A DNA stretch of 64,000 nt from Streptomyces sp. CB02414 (GCF_001905385.1 NZ_LIPF01000001.1:1168765-1232764), one strand, 5' to 3'; positions 34,727-45,206 are shown, numbered from the stretch's first letter. Notes: generated by a model from the sequence alone, not told the origin. Program-made: numbers and translations.

Positions 34727-35467
34727 TTACTTTTCCAGGACCGTATCAAGCGCCTTGCGCTGGAGTTCGGCCAGTTCCGTGCAGCCGGCGGCGGCGAGGT
34801 CGAGGAGGGTGTTGAGCTCGTCGCGGTCGAAGGGCTCGGCCTCGGCGGTGCCCTGGACCTCGACGAAGCGGCCGTCGCCGGTGCAGACGACGTTCATGTC
34901 GGTGTCGGCGCGGACGTCTTCCTCGTAGCGGAGGTCGAGGAGGGGGGTGCCGTCGACGATGCCGACGGAGACGGCGGCGACGGTCCCGGTCAGCGGCTTG
35001 CGGCTGGGCTTGATCAGCTTCTTGGTGTGCTGGGCCCAGGTGATGGCGTCGGCGAGGGCGACGTAGGCGCCGGTGATGGCGGCGGTGCGGGTGCCTCCGT
35101 CGGCCTGGAGGACGTCGCAGTCGAGGACGATGGTGTTCTCGCCGAGGGCCTTGTAGTCGATGACGGCGCGCAGGGAGCGGCCGATGAGGCGGCTGATCTC
35201 GTGGGTGCGTCCGCCGATGCGGCCCTTGACGGACTCGCGGTCGCCGCGGGTGTTGGTGGCGCGGGGGAGCATGGCGTATTCGGCGGTGACCCAGCCTTCG
35301 CCGCTGCCCTTGCGCCAGCGGGGGACGCCTTCGGTGACGGAGGCGTTGCAGAGGACTTTGGTGTCGCCGAAGGAGACGAGGACGGAGCCTTCGGCGTGTT
35401 TGCTCCAGCCGCGTTCGATGGTGACGGGGCGGAGCTGCTGGGGGGTGCGGCCGTCGATGCGTGACAT
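34727..35467 (-). CDS. rph: Ribonuclease PH
   Basis: 246 aa, full length. [57 protein letters not shown] (phosphate-binding Arg cluster) and [19 protein letters not shown] are canonical. A phosphorolytic 3'-5' exoribonuclease that trims tRNA 3' ends and forms hexamers. About 190 bases separate its end from the lipoprotein gene. Confidence 0.96.
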   Translation of the reverse strand: MSRIDGRTPQQLRPVTIERGWSKHAEGSVLVSFGDTKVLCNASVTEGVPRWRKGSGEGWVTAEYAMLPRATNTRGDRESVKGRIGGRTHEISRLIGRSLRAVIDYKALGENTIVLDCDVLQADGGTRTAAITGAYVALADAITWAQHTKKLIKPSRKPLTGTVAAVSVGIVDGTPLLDLRYEEDVRADTDMNVVCTGDGRFVEVQGTAEAEPFDRDELNTLLDLAAAGCTELAELQRKALDTVLEK

Positions 35468-35493
35468 GCGGGTGAGCCTAGCGGGGCATGGGG

Positions 35494-35530
35494 AGGGGCC
35501 CTTCCCGTGGCGTGTGGCGGGAGGGCCCCT
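35494..35530 (-). terminator. Terminator downstream of nagF
   Basis: AGGGGCCCTTCCCG at 35494-35507 pairs with CGGGAGGGCCCCT at 35518-35530. A second stem GGGCGC/GCGCCC follows closely. Both lie after the leftward nagF stop and before rph. Confidence 0.6.
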
Positions 35531-35586
35531 GGGGGCGCTTTTCGGCGCCCGGTGCGCGCTCGTGCGCGCTGATGCGCGCGGGGCGC

Positions 35587-35820
35587 TTACATCATGTCTT
35601 CGATTTCCGCGGCGATCGGGTCGGCGTCGGTGCCGATGACGACCTGGATGGCGGTGCCCATCTTGACGACGCCGTGGGCGCCGGCGGCCTTCAGGGCGGC
35701 TTCGTTGACCAGGCCGGGGTCGTTGACCTCGGTGCGGAGGCGGGTGATGCAGCCTTCGACCTCTTCGATGTTGTCCAAGCCGCCGAGGCCGGCGACGATC
35801 TTCTCAGCCTTGCTGGCCAT
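35587..35820 (-). CDS. nagF: PTS EIIB component for N-acetylglucosamine
   Basis: 77 aa, ATG 35820 preceded by GGGAGAA. Compact EIIB domain with the phosphoryl-accepting Cys24 in [14 protein letters not shown], and [20 protein letters not shown]. It takes phosphate from EIIA and passes it to sugar bound by the NagE permease. Divergent from nagE1 and sharing its DasR site, so the two are co-regulated. Name by synteny with S. coelicolor. Confidence 0.92.
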   Translation of the reverse strand: MASKAEKIVAGLGGLDNIEEVEGCITRLRTEVNDPGLVNEAALKAAGAHGVVKMGTAIQVVIGTDADPIAAEIEDMM

Positions 35821-35937
35821 GTTCTTCTCCCTGATCCGAGCCGCTTTGTGGCAGTAACCCACAGTTGGCCCATCTTCGCGAGCCATCGGTGGGGCTGGTG
35901 CCGAATGATGGCGTCACGGCGGCGGAGCCGTCTGTCA

Positions 35938-35953
35938 ACTGGTCTACACCAGT
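35938..35953. promoter_or_regulatory. DasR operator (dre) between nagF and nagE1
   Basis: ACTGGTCTACACCAGT, a near-perfect 16-base palindrome matching the known DasR-responsive element built on GGTCTAGACC-like halves. It ends 25 bases before the nagE1 start. DasR, a GntR-type repressor, releases such sites when glucosamine-6-phosphate is present. Confidence 0.9.
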
Positions 35954-35978
35954 GTACCGGCGACCGGATGGAGACCGG

Positions 35979-37274
35979 ATGAGTGCCGACAGCTCGGTCA
36001 GCCCCGCCCGCGCCCGCTGGAACAAGGCGTTCCAGGGTCTGCAGAAGATGGGCCGCAGTCTGCAGTTGCCCATCGCGGTCCTGCCCGCGGCGGGCATTCT
36101 CAATCGTCTGGGGCAGCCGGACGTCTTCGGCGAGGACGGCCTGGGGTGGACGAACGTCTCGAAGGTGATGACCGGCGCGGGCGGCGCGCTGCTGGACGGC
36201 TCGCTGGGGCTGCCGCTGCTGTTCTGCGTGGGCGTGGCCATCGGGATGGCGAAGAAGGCGGACGGTTCGACGGCGCTGGCGGCGGTGGCGGGGTTCCTCG
36301 TCTACTGGAACGTGCTGCGGCAGTTCCCGGAGGACTGTCCGGAGGGTTCGGAGGCGGTTCCGCAGGTCGGCTGTCAGCTGACGGACGGTTCGGGGACGGT
36401 GACGGCGTTCACGTACCAGAATCCCGGGGTGTTCGGCGGCATCGTGATGGGGCTGCTGGCGGCGTACTTCTGGCAGCGGTTCCACCGTACGAAGCTGGTG
36501 GACTGGCTCGGGTTCTTCAACGGGCGCCGGCTGGTGCCGATCATCATGGCGTTCGTGGCGATCGCGTTCGCGGCGCTGTGCCTGTGGGTGTGGCCGCCGA
36601 TCGGTGACGCGCTGGAGAGCTTCAGCGACTGGCTGACGGGGCTGGGCGCGTGGGGTGCGGGTGTGTTCGGGCTGGCGAACCGGGCGTTGCTGGTGATCGG
36701 CCTGCATCAGTTCCTGAACGTGCCGATGTGGTTCCAGTTCGGTTCGTACACGAAGCCGGACGGCACGGTGGTGCACGGCGACATCAACATGTTCCTGGCG
36801 GGTGATCCGAACGCGGGGCAGTTCACGACGGGCTTCTTCCCGATCATGATGTTCGCGCTGCCGGCCGCCGCGCTGGCGATCACGCACTGTGCGAAGCCGC
36901 ACCGCCGCAAGGAGGTGGGCGGTCTGATGCTGTCGGTGGGGCTGACGTCGTTCGTGACGGGGATCACGGAGCCGCTGGAGTACTCGTTCCTCTTCATCGC
37001 TCCGGCGCTGTACGCGGTGCACGCGGTGCTGACGGGTGTGTCGATGGCGGTGACGTGGGGGCTGGGTGTGAAGGACGGGTTCAGTTTCTCGGCGGGACTG
37101 ATCGACTACGTCATCAACTGGAACCTGGCGACGAAGCCGTGGCTGATCATTCCTATCGGGCTGTGTTTCGCGGCCGTGTACTACGTGATCTTCCGGTTCG
37201 CGATCACGAAGTTCGATCTGAAGACGCCGGGGCGGGAGCCGGAGGACGAGGTGGAGGACGTCACGAAGGTGTAG
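35979..37274 (+). CDS. nagE1: GlcNAc-type PTS EIIC permease, first copy
   Basis: 431 aa from ATG 35979. EIIC hallmarks: GRSLQLPIAVLPAAGIL, GFFNGRRLVPIIMAF, NRALLVIGLHQFLNVP and GITEPLEYSFLFIAP (sugar-binding Glu). About ten membrane helices, no EIIA/EIIB fused. It shares about two-thirds identity by eye with nagE2 downstream, so it arose by duplication. Carries an extra Cys-containing loop (EDCPEGSEAVPQVGCQL) not in nagE2. Confidence 0.92.
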   Translation: MSADSSVSPARARWNKAFQGLQKMGRSLQLPIAVLPAAGILNRLGQPDVFGEDGLGWTNVSKVMTGAGGALLDGSLGLPLLFCVGVAIGMAKKADGSTALAAVAGFLVYWNVLRQFPEDCPEGSEAVPQVGCQLTDGSGTVTAFTYQNPGVFGGIVMGLLAAYFWQRFHRTKLVDWLGFFNGRRLVPIIMAFVAIAFAALCLWVWPPIGDALESFSDWLTGLGAWGAGVFGLANRALLVIGLHQFLNVPMWFQFGSYTKPDGTVVHGDINMFLAGDPNAGQFTTGFFPIMMFALPAAALAITHCAKPHRRKEVGGLMLSVGLTSFVTGITEPLEYSFLFIAPALYAVHAVLTGVSMAVTWGLGVKDGFSFSAGLIDYVINWNLATKPWLIIPIGLCFAAVYYVIFRFAITKFDLKTPGREPEDEVEDVTKV

Positions 37275-37298
37275 ACCTCGCAGGAAGGTGTAGACCTC
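37265..37298. promoter_or_regulatory. Two degenerate DasR-like boxes in a 19-base tandem duplication over the nagE1 stop
   Basis: GAAGGTGTAGACCTC occurs at 37265-37279 and again at 37284-37298. Each contains GGTGTAGACC, the core of the dre sites upstream of nagE1 and nagE2, with weaker outer bases. The first copy includes the nagE1 stop codon. DasR binding here is inference. Confidence 0.45.
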
Positions 37299-37333
37299 TC
37301 GCGCCCCTCGCGTACCCTTTGGGGAAGGTCTTG

Positions 37334-37368
37334 CGAAGGCCCTCGGACCGCCGGTCCGGGGGCCTTCG
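37334..37368. terminator. Terminator after nagE1
   Basis: CGAAGGCCCTCGGACC pairs with GGTCCGGGGGCCTTCG across a short GCC loop, with one mismatch. It separates nagE1 from nagE2, which has its own promoter. Confidence 0.75.
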
Positions 37369-37471
37369 GCACGCCTTCACAGGCCTGTGGCCAGGGGCTG
37401 GGGACCGGTACTGCGCGTAGCGCTCCGGTCGCGGAATTACGGGTTCCTTACGCCGCCTTCATCGTGCTACA

Positions 37472-37504
37472 ACAGGTCTACACCACTGAGTGGTGTAGAC
37501 CACC
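37472..37504. promoter_or_regulatory. Pair of adjacent DasR operators upstream of nagE2
   Basis: ACAGGTCTACACCACT (37472-37487) and AGTGGTGTAGACCACC (37489-37504) are two dre sites in opposite orientation one base apart. Together they form a 13-bp inverted repeat (37475-37487 with 37489-37501). They end 16 bases before the nagE2 ATG, so they overlap the promoter or leader. Confidence 0.88.
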
Positions 37505-37520
37505 ACCCGATGGAGGAAGT

Positions 37521-38771
37521 ATGAGCACCGCCACCGACAAGGCGGCCCCCGCAAAGAAGCGGGGATCTGGTCTTTTCCAGGGTCTGCAGAAGGTCGGCCG
37601 CAGCCTGCAGCTCCCGATCGCCGTGCTGCCGGCGGCGGGCATCATGGTCCGGCTCGGCCAGGACGACATCTTCGGCAAGGACGGCCTGGGCTGGGACAAG
37701 GTCGCCGCCGTCTTCAACAACGCGGGCGGTGCCCTCACCGGCTCGCTGCCGATCCTGTTCTGCATAGGCGTGGCCATCGGCTTCGCCAAGAAGGCGGACG
37801 GTTCGACCGCGCTGGCCGCGGTGGTCGGCTTCCTCGTCTACAGCAAGGTCCTGGAGGCCTTCCCGGTCACCGAGGCGGTGGTCAAGAACGGCGAGGACGT
37901 CGCGGCCACGTACAACGACCCGGGGGTGCTCGGCGGCATCATCATGGGTCTGCTCGCCGCCGTGCTGTGGCAGCGGTACCACCGCAAGAAGCTGGTGGAC
38001 TGGCTCGGCTTCTTCAACGGCCGCCGGCTGGTGCCGATCATCATGGCCTTCGTCGGCATCGTGGTCGGTGTCTTCTTCGGTCTGGTCTGGGAGCCCATCG
38101 GTGAGGGCATCTCGAACTTCGGCGAGTGGATGACCGGCCTCGGCGCCGGTGGCGCGGCCCTCTTCGGCGGTGTGAACCGCGCGCTGATCCCGGTCGGCAT
38201 GCACCAGTTCGTGAACACGGTGGCCTGGTTCCAGCTCGGTGACTTCACCAACGCCGCCGGTGACGTCGTGCACGGTGACATCACCCGCTTCCTCGCCGGT
38301 GACCCGGACGCCGGCATCTTCCAGTCCGGCTTCTTCCCGATCATGATGTTCGGTCTGCCGGCCGCCGCGATCGCCATCGCGCACTGCGCCCGTCCGGAGC
38401 GCCGCAAGGCCGTGATGGGCATGATGGTCTCCCTGGCCGCGACCTCGTTCGTGACGGGTGTGACCGAGCCGATCGAGTTCTCGTTCATGTTCATCGCGCC
38501 GGTCCTGTACGTGCTGCACGCGGTGCTCACCGCGATCTCGATGGCGGTGACGTGGGGCCTGGGTGTGCACGCCGGCTTCAACTTCTCGGCCGGCTTCATC
38601 GACTACGCGCTGAACTGGCACCTGGCCACCAAGCCATGGCTGATCATCCCGATCGGTCTGGTCTTCGCGGTGATCTACTACGTGACGTTCCGCTTCGCGA
38701 TCGTCAAGTTCGACCTGAAGACCCCGGGCCGCGAGCCCGAGGAGGAGATCGAGGACCTCACGAAGGCGTGA
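37521..38771 (+). CDS. nagE2: N-acetylglucosamine PTS EIIC permease
   Basis: 416 aa, ATG 37521 with GGAGGAA upstream. Same EIIC motifs as nagE1: GRSLQLPIAVLPAAGIM, FFNGRRLVPIIMAF, IPVGMHQFVNTV, GVTEPIEFSFMFIAP. In S. coelicolor NagE2 is the actual GlcNAc permease and is repressed by DasR. Imported sugar arrives as GlcNAc-6-P using phosphate from NagF. Follows nagE1 after a terminator and has its own double operator. Confidence 0.94.
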   Translation: MSTATDKAAPAKKRGSGLFQGLQKVGRSLQLPIAVLPAAGIMVRLGQDDIFGKDGLGWDKVAAVFNNAGGALTGSLPILFCIGVAIGFAKKADGSTALAAVVGFLVYSKVLEAFPVTEAVVKNGEDVAATYNDPGVLGGIIMGLLAAVLWQRYHRKKLVDWLGFFNGRRLVPIIMAFVGIVVGVFFGLVWEPIGEGISNFGEWMTGLGAGGAALFGGVNRALIPVGMHQFVNTVAWFQLGDFTNAAGDVVHGDITRFLAGDPDAGIFQSGFFPIMMFGLPAAAIAIAHCARPERRKAVMGMMVSLAATSFVTGVTEPIEFSFMFIAPVLYVLHAVLTAISMAVTWGLGVHAGFNFSAGFIDYALNWHLATKPWLIIPIGLVFAVIYYVTFRFAIVKFDLKTPGREPEEEIEDLTKA

Positions 38772-38795
38772 GCCTCCCCCGCACGGCATGACGAG

Positions 38796-38825
38796 GGCCC
38801 CCGGACCGGAAGCGGTTCGGGGGCC
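38796..38825. terminator. Terminator after nagE2
   Basis: GGCCCCCGGACCG (38796-38808) pairs with CGGTTCGGGGGCC (38813-38825) through one wobble, 24 bases after the nagE2 stop and just before the convergent hydrolase gene. Confidence 0.75.
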
Positions 38826-38840
38826 TTCGCCGTGCCGGCC

Positions 38841-39593
38841 TCAGATCTCGTACGTCGCCCCCGCCGCCGCCACCTCCACCGGCCCGTCGTAGGCCTCGCG
38901 GGCGTCGGCGAGGTTGACCCGGGGGTCGGTCCACGGCGGGATGTGGGTGAGGACCAGGCGCCGGGCGGCGGCGCGGGTGGCCGTCTCGCCCGCCTCGCGG
39001 CCGTTGAGGTGCAGGTCGGGGATGCTCTCCTTGCCGTGCGTGAAGGCGGCCTCGCACAGGAAGAGGTCGGTGTCGCGGGCGAGTTCGTCCAGTGCGGCGG
39101 TGACGCCCGTGTCCCCGGAGTAGGTCAGTGACCGGCCGCCGTGTTCGACGCGGATGCCGTAGGCCTCCACGGGGTGGGCGACGCGGTCGGTGTGCACGGA
39201 GAACGGGCCGATCTCGAAGGTGCCCGGCTTGACCGTGTGGAAGTCGAAGACCTCGCTCATGGAGGAGGCCGAGGGGGTGTCGGCGTAGGCCGTGGTGAGC
39301 CGGTGCTCGGTGCCCTCGGGGCCGTAGACCGGCAGGGGGCCGCAGCGGCCGCCGTCGTGCCGGTAGTAGCGCGCGACGAAGTAGCCGCACATGTCGATGC
39401 AGTGGTCGGCGTGCAGGTGGCTGAGGAAGATCGCGTCGAGGTCGTAGAGACCGCAGTGGCGCTGCAGCTCGCCCAGGGCACCGTTGCCCATGTCGAGGAG
39501 CAGCCGGAAGCCGTCGGCCTCGACGAGGTAGCTCGAGCAGGCCGATTCCGCGGACGGGAACGACCCCGAGCAGCCGACGACGGTGAGCTTCAT
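38841..39593 (-). CDS. MBL-fold metallo-hydrolase (RNase Z-like)
   Basis: 250 aa, ATG 39593 with GGAGG upstream. Metal motif FLSHLHADHCIDMCGY, then SLTYSGDTGV and RLVLTHIPPWTDP. The overall layout (LTVVGCSGSFPS start, no CPSF extension) fits the RNase Z/ElaC-like or phosphodiesterase branch. It might process RNA or hydrolyse a small substrate; the exact activity is not assignable. Confidence 0.88.
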   Translation of the reverse strand: MKLTVVGCSGSFPSAESACSSYLVEADGFRLLLDMGNGALGELQRHCGLYDLDAIFLSHLHADHCIDMCGYFVARYYRHDGGRCGPLPVYGPEGTEHRLTTAYADTPSASSMSEVFDFHTVKPGTFEIGPFSVHTDRVAHPVEAYGIRVEHGGRSLTYSGDTGVTAALDELARDTDLFLCEAAFTHGKESIPDLHLNGREAGETATRAAARRLVLTHIPPWTDPRVNLADAREAYDGPVEVAAAGATYEI

Positions 39594-39797
39594 GAAGCAG
39601 AAACCTCCGCTGGCGCGTGTGGAGAGACGGGGGTCGTGCGGTTTGTCGAGCGTAAGGCGCAAAACCTTTGGTCGCTCCTCCGCCAGGGGCCGTTGTGGGC
39701 GAACTCACCTGTGCTGTCACCGGTTCGGCTGGACCGGGGGCGCGCGGGGCCGGGGAGGGGGCGCGCGGGCGTGGTGTGCGCCGGTACCGTCGTTGGT

Positions 39798-40262
39798 ATG
39801 GACACGTCCTGGTGGCTCGCCTTCGCGGCGGTGGTACTGCTCGCCCTCGTCGCCGTGATCGTCGACGGGTGGGGGCGGGGGCGGCGGCCGCCGCGTCCGG
39901 GTGGCAGCCGGCGTCCGCCGGGGCGGCCCACGGGGCCGAGGGGGCGGGCGGCCCGGCCGCGGCCGGCGGAGATCTGGTGGGCGAACGTGCCGTACGAGGA
40001 CACGGAGGGCGCGAAGGACCGGCCGTGCCTGGTGATCTCGGTGCGCGGGCGGCGCGCGCTGGTCGCGAAGATCACCAGCCGGTACCGGGAGGAGCGGGCC
40101 GGGGTGATCACGCTGCCGCCGGGCTCGGTGGGTGACGCGCGGGGGCGGACGAGCTTCCTGGAGACGGACGAGCTGCGCCGGGTGCCGGTGCGGGACTTCC
40201 GGCGCCGGGTGGGCGAGGTGGACCCGGCCCTGTGGGACCAGGTGCGTCACCTCGCCCGGTGA
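39798..40262 (+). CDS. Membrane-anchored PemK/MazF-like protein without adjacent antitoxin
   Basis: 154 aa. An N-terminal helix (WWLAFAAVVLLALVAVIVDG) is followed by a Pro/Arg-rich linker and a PemK/MazF fold: PAEIWWANVPYEDTEGAKDR, PCLVISVRGRRALVAKITSR, FLETDELRRVPVRDF. MazF proteins are RNA-cleaving toxins, normally paired with an antitoxin. Here there is no antitoxin gene and the domain is tethered to the membrane, so a toxin role is doubtful. Confidence 0.78.
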   Translation: MDTSWWLAFAAVVLLALVAVIVDGWGRGRRPPRPGGSRRPPGRPTGPRGRAARPRPAEIWWANVPYEDTEGAKDRPCLVISVRGRRALVAKITSRYREERAGVITLPPGSVGDARGRTSFLETDELRRVPVRDFRRRVGEVDPALWDQVRHLAR

Positions 40263-40272
40263 ACAACGCCCC

Positions 40273-41718
<1,446 letters not shown>

Positions 41719-41804
41719 TCATCGTATCGATTCCCGGACCGGCTTCCGGAGTGTGATCTCACCTACTGGACGCCTCTCATCCGCGATGCGATACGACGGG
41801 TGGT

Positions 41805-42227
41805 TCAGTACGCGTTCACGACCTTGACCTCCTCTTCCGTCACCTCTCCGTCCAGGATGCGGAACGAGCGGAACTGGAAGTCTCCCGCGTCGTCGGTGTC
41901 GGCGGTGGAGACCAGGACGTAGTGGGCGCCGGGTTCGTTGGCGTAGGTGATGTCGGTGCGGGACGGGTAGGCCTCGGTGGCGGTGTGGGAGTGGTAGATG
42001 ACCACCGGCTCCTCGTCGCGGTCGTCCATCTCGCGGTAGAGCTTGAGCAGGTCCTGCGAGTCGAACTCGTAGAACGTGGGTGAGCGGGCGGCGTTGAGCA
42101 TCGGGATGAACCGCTCGGGGCGGCCCTCGCCCACGGGACCGGCCACCACGCCGCACGCCTCGTCGGGGTGGTCCTCGCGCGCGTGGGCGACGATCTGGTC
42201 GTACAGGGCCTGGGTGATGGTCAGCAT
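41805..42227 (-). CDS. mec: JAMM metallopeptidase Mec
   Basis: 140 aa. JAMM signature: Glu in DEACGVVAG, then YHSHTATEAYPSRTD (HxHx7SxxD). In mycobacteria Mec+ removes newly made cysteine from CysO. Here it may also trim the GGMA end of CysO. It sits one gene upstream of the leader peptide on the same strand, with 90 bases between. Confidence 0.92.
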   Translation of the reverse strand: MLTITQALYDQIVAHAREDHPDEACGVVAGPVGEGRPERFIPMLNAARSPTFYEFDSQDLLKLYREMDDRDEEPVVIYHSHTATEAYPSRTDITYANEPGAHYVLVSTADTDDAGDFQFRSFRILDGEVTEEEVKVVNAY

Positions 42228-42388
42228 GCGGCCCAGGATAAGCAGAAGGGCCACCCCGTACCGGTGGGTGGTACGGGGCGGCCCACATGCTGGACGTCCT
42301 GAGCGGCGGCCGGCGAGGACGCCACGAGCGTCCCCGGTGACCGGACGTCCCGGATGCGCGAGAACGCGCAGGTCAGGCAGCCAGAAGG

Positions 42389-43825
42389 TCAGACGATCTT
42401 CTCGAGGTTCTCCGAGTCCGGCTCGCCGCGCCGCTCGGTGACGTCCGGGTTGCGGCTCTTGAGCACGGCCCAGCCGATGCCGAGGGCGGCGGCCCAGCCG
42501 GCCATCACGTACAGGCAGATGCGGGCGTCGGCGTCGTAGGCGATCAGGCAGGTGACGAAGAGGAGGAAGGCGATGGCGATGTACGAGCACACCGAGCCGC
42601 CCGGTGCCGGGAAGGAGGAGGCGGGCAGGCGGCCCGCGACGACCTTGCGCCGGTACATGACGTGGCTGATCAGGATCATCAGCCAGGTCCAGATGCCGGC
42701 GGCGGTGGCGACGGAGGTGACGTAGCCGAACGCCTTCTCGGGGACGGTGTAGTTGAGGACCACGCCGATGCCCATGAAGATCACCGAGACGCCGATGCCG
42801 ATGGCCGGGGTCTTGGTGGACGACAGCCGCCTGAAGACGCCGGGGGCCTCACCGTTGTCCGCGAGGGTGCGCAGCATGCGGCCGGTGGAGTACATGCCGG
42901 AGTTGCAGGAGGACAGGGCCGCGGTGAGCACGACGAAGTTGACGATGCCGGCGCCGGCCGGGATGCCGATGACCGCGAAGGCCTCCACGAAGGGGCTGAC
43001 GCCCTCGGCGAACTCGGTCCACTTGACCACCGCCAGGATGACGGTGAGGGCGCCGACGTAGAAGAGGGCGATGCGCCAGGGCAGGGTGTTGATCGCCTTG
43101 GGGAGGGTCTTCTCCGGGTTCTCCGACTCGCCGGCGGTGACGCCGACCAGCTCGACGGCGAGGTAGGCGAACATGACGCCCTGGAGGGTCATCAGGGACG
43201 AGCCGATGCCCTTGGGGAAGAAGCCGTCGAACTCCCACAGGTTGGAGACGGCGGCGGTGTCGCCGGCCTGGCTGAAGCCCAGGGTGAGGACGCCGATGCC
43301 GATCACGATCATGCCGATGATGGCGGTGACCTTGACCATCGAGAACCAGAACTCGATCTCGCCGAACAGCTTGACCGAGATCAGGTTGGCGACGAAGAGC
43401 AGGACGAGGAAGACGAGGGCGGAGACCCATTGCGGGATCTCCGGGAACCAGTAGTGGATGTAGATGGCGGCGGCGGTGAGCTCCGCCATGCCGGTGACCA
43501 CCCACATCAGCCAGTACGTCCAGCCGGTGAAGTATCCGAAGAAGGGGCCGAGGAACTCCCGCGAGTACTCGGCGAAGGAGCCGGAGACGGGACGGTAGAG
43601 GAGCAGCTCGCCGAGCGCCCGCATGATGAAGAAGATGATCACGCCCGCGAGGGCGTACATGAGGATGATGCTGGGCCCGGCCTTGGCGATGTTGGCCCCG
43701 GCGCCCAGGAAGAGACCGACGCCGATCGCGCCGCCGATCGCGATCATCTGGACCTGACGGCTGTTGAGTCCGCGCTCGTAGCCCTCTTCAGGTGTTTTCT
43801 CCGTGTCGACCTGCGCAGAGGTCAT
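42389..43825 (-). CDS. Amino acid permease (APC family)
   Basis: 478 aa if ATG 43825 (GGAGAAAGG upstream); ATG 43846 is an alternative. Twelve helices. Motifs MIAIGGAIGVGLFLGAGANI, YRPVSGSFAEYSREFLGPF and AYLAVELVGVTAGESENPEK belong to the AAT subfamily, which includes GABA, Ala/Ser/Gly and aromatic amino-acid porters. Ends with a polar tail. Substrate not assignable. Confidence 0.9.
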   Translation of the reverse strand: MTSAQVDTEKTPEEGYERGLNSRQVQMIAIGGAIGVGLFLGAGANIAKAGPSIILMYALAGVIIFFIMRALGELLLYRPVSGSFAEYSREFLGPFFGYFTGWTYWLMWVVTGMAELTAAAIYIHYWFPEIPQWVSALVFLVLLFVANLISVKLFGEIEFWFSMVKVTAIIGMIVIGIGVLTLGFSQAGDTAAVSNLWEFDGFFPKGIGSSLMTLQGVMFAYLAVELVGVTAGESENPEKTLPKAINTLPWRIALFYVGALTVILAVVKWTEFAEGVSPFVEAFAVIGIPAGAGIVNFVVLTAALSSCNSGMYSTGRMLRTLADNGEAPGVFRRLSSTKTPAIGIGVSVIFMGIGVVLNYTVPEKAFGYVTSVATAAGIWTWLMILISHVMYRRKVVAGRLPASSFPAPGGSVCSYIAIAFLLFVTCLIAYDADARICLYVMAGWAAALGIGWAVLKSRNPDVTERRGEPDSENLEKIV

Positions 43826-43995
43826 GTGTGGTGCGCCTTTCTCCATGCCGACCCGGGCCTGTCGTCGGCCGCGGATCGGGTCTCGATCCCCCCGGATGAT
43901 GGAGTCGAGCGGGCCTCACGTCCCGCTCTGTGCCTGGCCGGCGGTCCGCCGGCTCGGTGGCGCACCCGGCCGAACATTCGGGTGGTGTTCGCCGG

Positions 43996-44022
43996 GCGGT
44001 CGTGAAGATTTACCACGACCGC
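43996..44022. promoter_or_regulatory. 9-bp inverted repeat in the permease upstream region
   Basis: GCGGTCGTG (43996-44004) and CACGACCGC (44014-44022) flank nine AT-rich bases. It lies about 170 bases upstream of the permease start, within a roughly 320-base gap. Possible operator or hairpin. Confidence 0.4.
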
Positions 44023-44043
44023 GATGTCGATCACAGGGGCGCG

Positions 44044-44059
44044 GTGTGACGCGTCACAC
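44044..44059. promoter_or_regulatory. 16-base perfect palindrome upstream of the amino acid permease
   Basis: GTGTGACGCGTCACAC, perfectly self-complementary, in the same gap. It looks like a dimeric regulator operator; the TGTGA and TCACA halves resemble Crp sites but the spacer is 4, not 6. The rest of the gap (43847-44166) holds no gene. Confidence 0.5.
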
Positions 44060-44166
44060 AGGCATAACGGGACAAAAGGCGCCCGAGGCGGGCGAAGAGG
44101 GACAACTCCTTGACGAGATCATTACCCGGATTTGAGGGTCCGCTGAGCGGACACCGGAGCGGGCAA

Positions 44167-44775
44167 TCAGGGCATAAGGGTCGAGACCAACGACTCCTGG
44201 AGCCCGCCGAGCCACAGGTACGCCATCACCATCGGCTTGCGCGGGTCCTCGTCGGGGAGCCGGTAGAGCAGGTCCGTGTCGTCCTCGTCGGCGATCTCCA
44301 GCCGGGAGCCGATCGCCAGGCGCAGGTCGTTCAGGGCGCGCAGCCACTGCTGGGACTCCTCGGGCGACAGCTTCAGCACCGCGCCGTCCTCGCCGGCCGA
44401 CGCCGAGGAGAGGGTGTCCAGGGTGCGGACCACCGCGAGGGCGTTGTCCCGCTTGCCGGCCCGCAGGTCGTTCTCGGTGTAGCGGCGGAACTCGGCGGAG
44501 GACGCCCGCTGCTCCTCGGCCTCCGCGGCCTGCGGGGCGGAGGCGGGGTCGCCGTAGGCGTCCGGGAACAGGCGTCGCAGCACGGGGTCGGAGGGCGGCT
44601 CGCTCGGGCCCTCGGCGAAGAGCTCGGCGAGCGGGTCGTCGGAGGCCTCCTCGGCGGGGCCGGGGCCGATCAGCTCCAGGAGCTGCACGGCCAGGGACCG
44701 GATGATGGAGATCTCGACGTCGTCGAGGGCGACGGCCGCGCCGCCGCCGGGAAGCGGTTCGAACTGTCCTGGCAT
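44167..44775 (-). CDS. DUF2017 protein
   Basis: 202 aa, full DUF2017: DVEISIIRSLAVQLLELI near the start, FRRYTENDLRAGKRDNALAV and LSPEESQQWLRALNDLRLAI toward the end. Acidic, soluble. This family is almost always next to clpS in actinobacteria, as here. Role unknown; possibly linked to the Clp protease adaptor. Confidence 0.92.
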   Translation of the reverse strand: MPGQFEPLPGGGAAVALDDVEISIIRSLAVQLLELIGPGPAEEASDDPLAELFAEGPSEPPSDPVLRRLFPDAYGDPASAPQAAEAEEQRASSAEFRRYTENDLRAGKRDNALAVVRTLDTLSSASAGEDGAVLKLSPEESQQWLRALNDLRLAIGSRLEIADEDDTDLLYRLPDEDPRKPMVMAYLWLGGLQESLVSTLMP

Positions 44776-44826
44776 GGAGGTGATTCAGCTACTTCCGTCC
44801 TGCGGGCGGGCGTGGGTCATTTCCGG

Positions 44827-45144
44827 TCACTTCCGGTCCTGCTGGAGGGTGGCCCACAGACCGTAGCCGTGCATGGCCTGGACGTCCCGCTCCATCTCCT
44901 CGCGCGAGCCGCTGGACACCACCGCCCGGCCCTTGTGGTGGACGTCCATCATGAGTTTGGTCGCCTTGTCCTTCGAGTAGCCGAAGTAGGACTGGAAGAC
45001 GTACGTCACGTAGCTCATGAGGTTGACGGGGTCGTTGTGCACGATCGTCACCCAGGGCACGTCGGGCTCGGGTACGGCGAAGACCTCCTCCGCCGACTCG
45101 GTCTTCTCGATCTCCATGGGTGCGGCTGCCGTCACATGGCCCAT
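44827..45144 (-). CDS. clpS: ATP-dependent Clp protease adaptor ClpS
   Basis: 105 aa from ATG 45144; ATG 45117 is an alternative start. ClpS motifs [37 protein letters not shown] and [20 protein letters not shown]. It delivers N-degron substrates to ClpA/C. Upstream of DUF2017 and divergent from pncB. Confidence 0.95.
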   Translation of the reverse strand: MGHVTAAAPMEIEKTESAEEVFAVPEPDVPWVTIVHNDPVNLMSYVTYVFQSYFGYSKDKATKLMMDVHHKGRAVVSSGSREEMERDVQAMHGYGLWATLQQDRK

Positions 45145-45206
45145 GCTGCCACCACAGGGGGGCACCCGCACAAACGGGCCTGTGGCGGGCGCCACGGAAC
45201 CATAAA

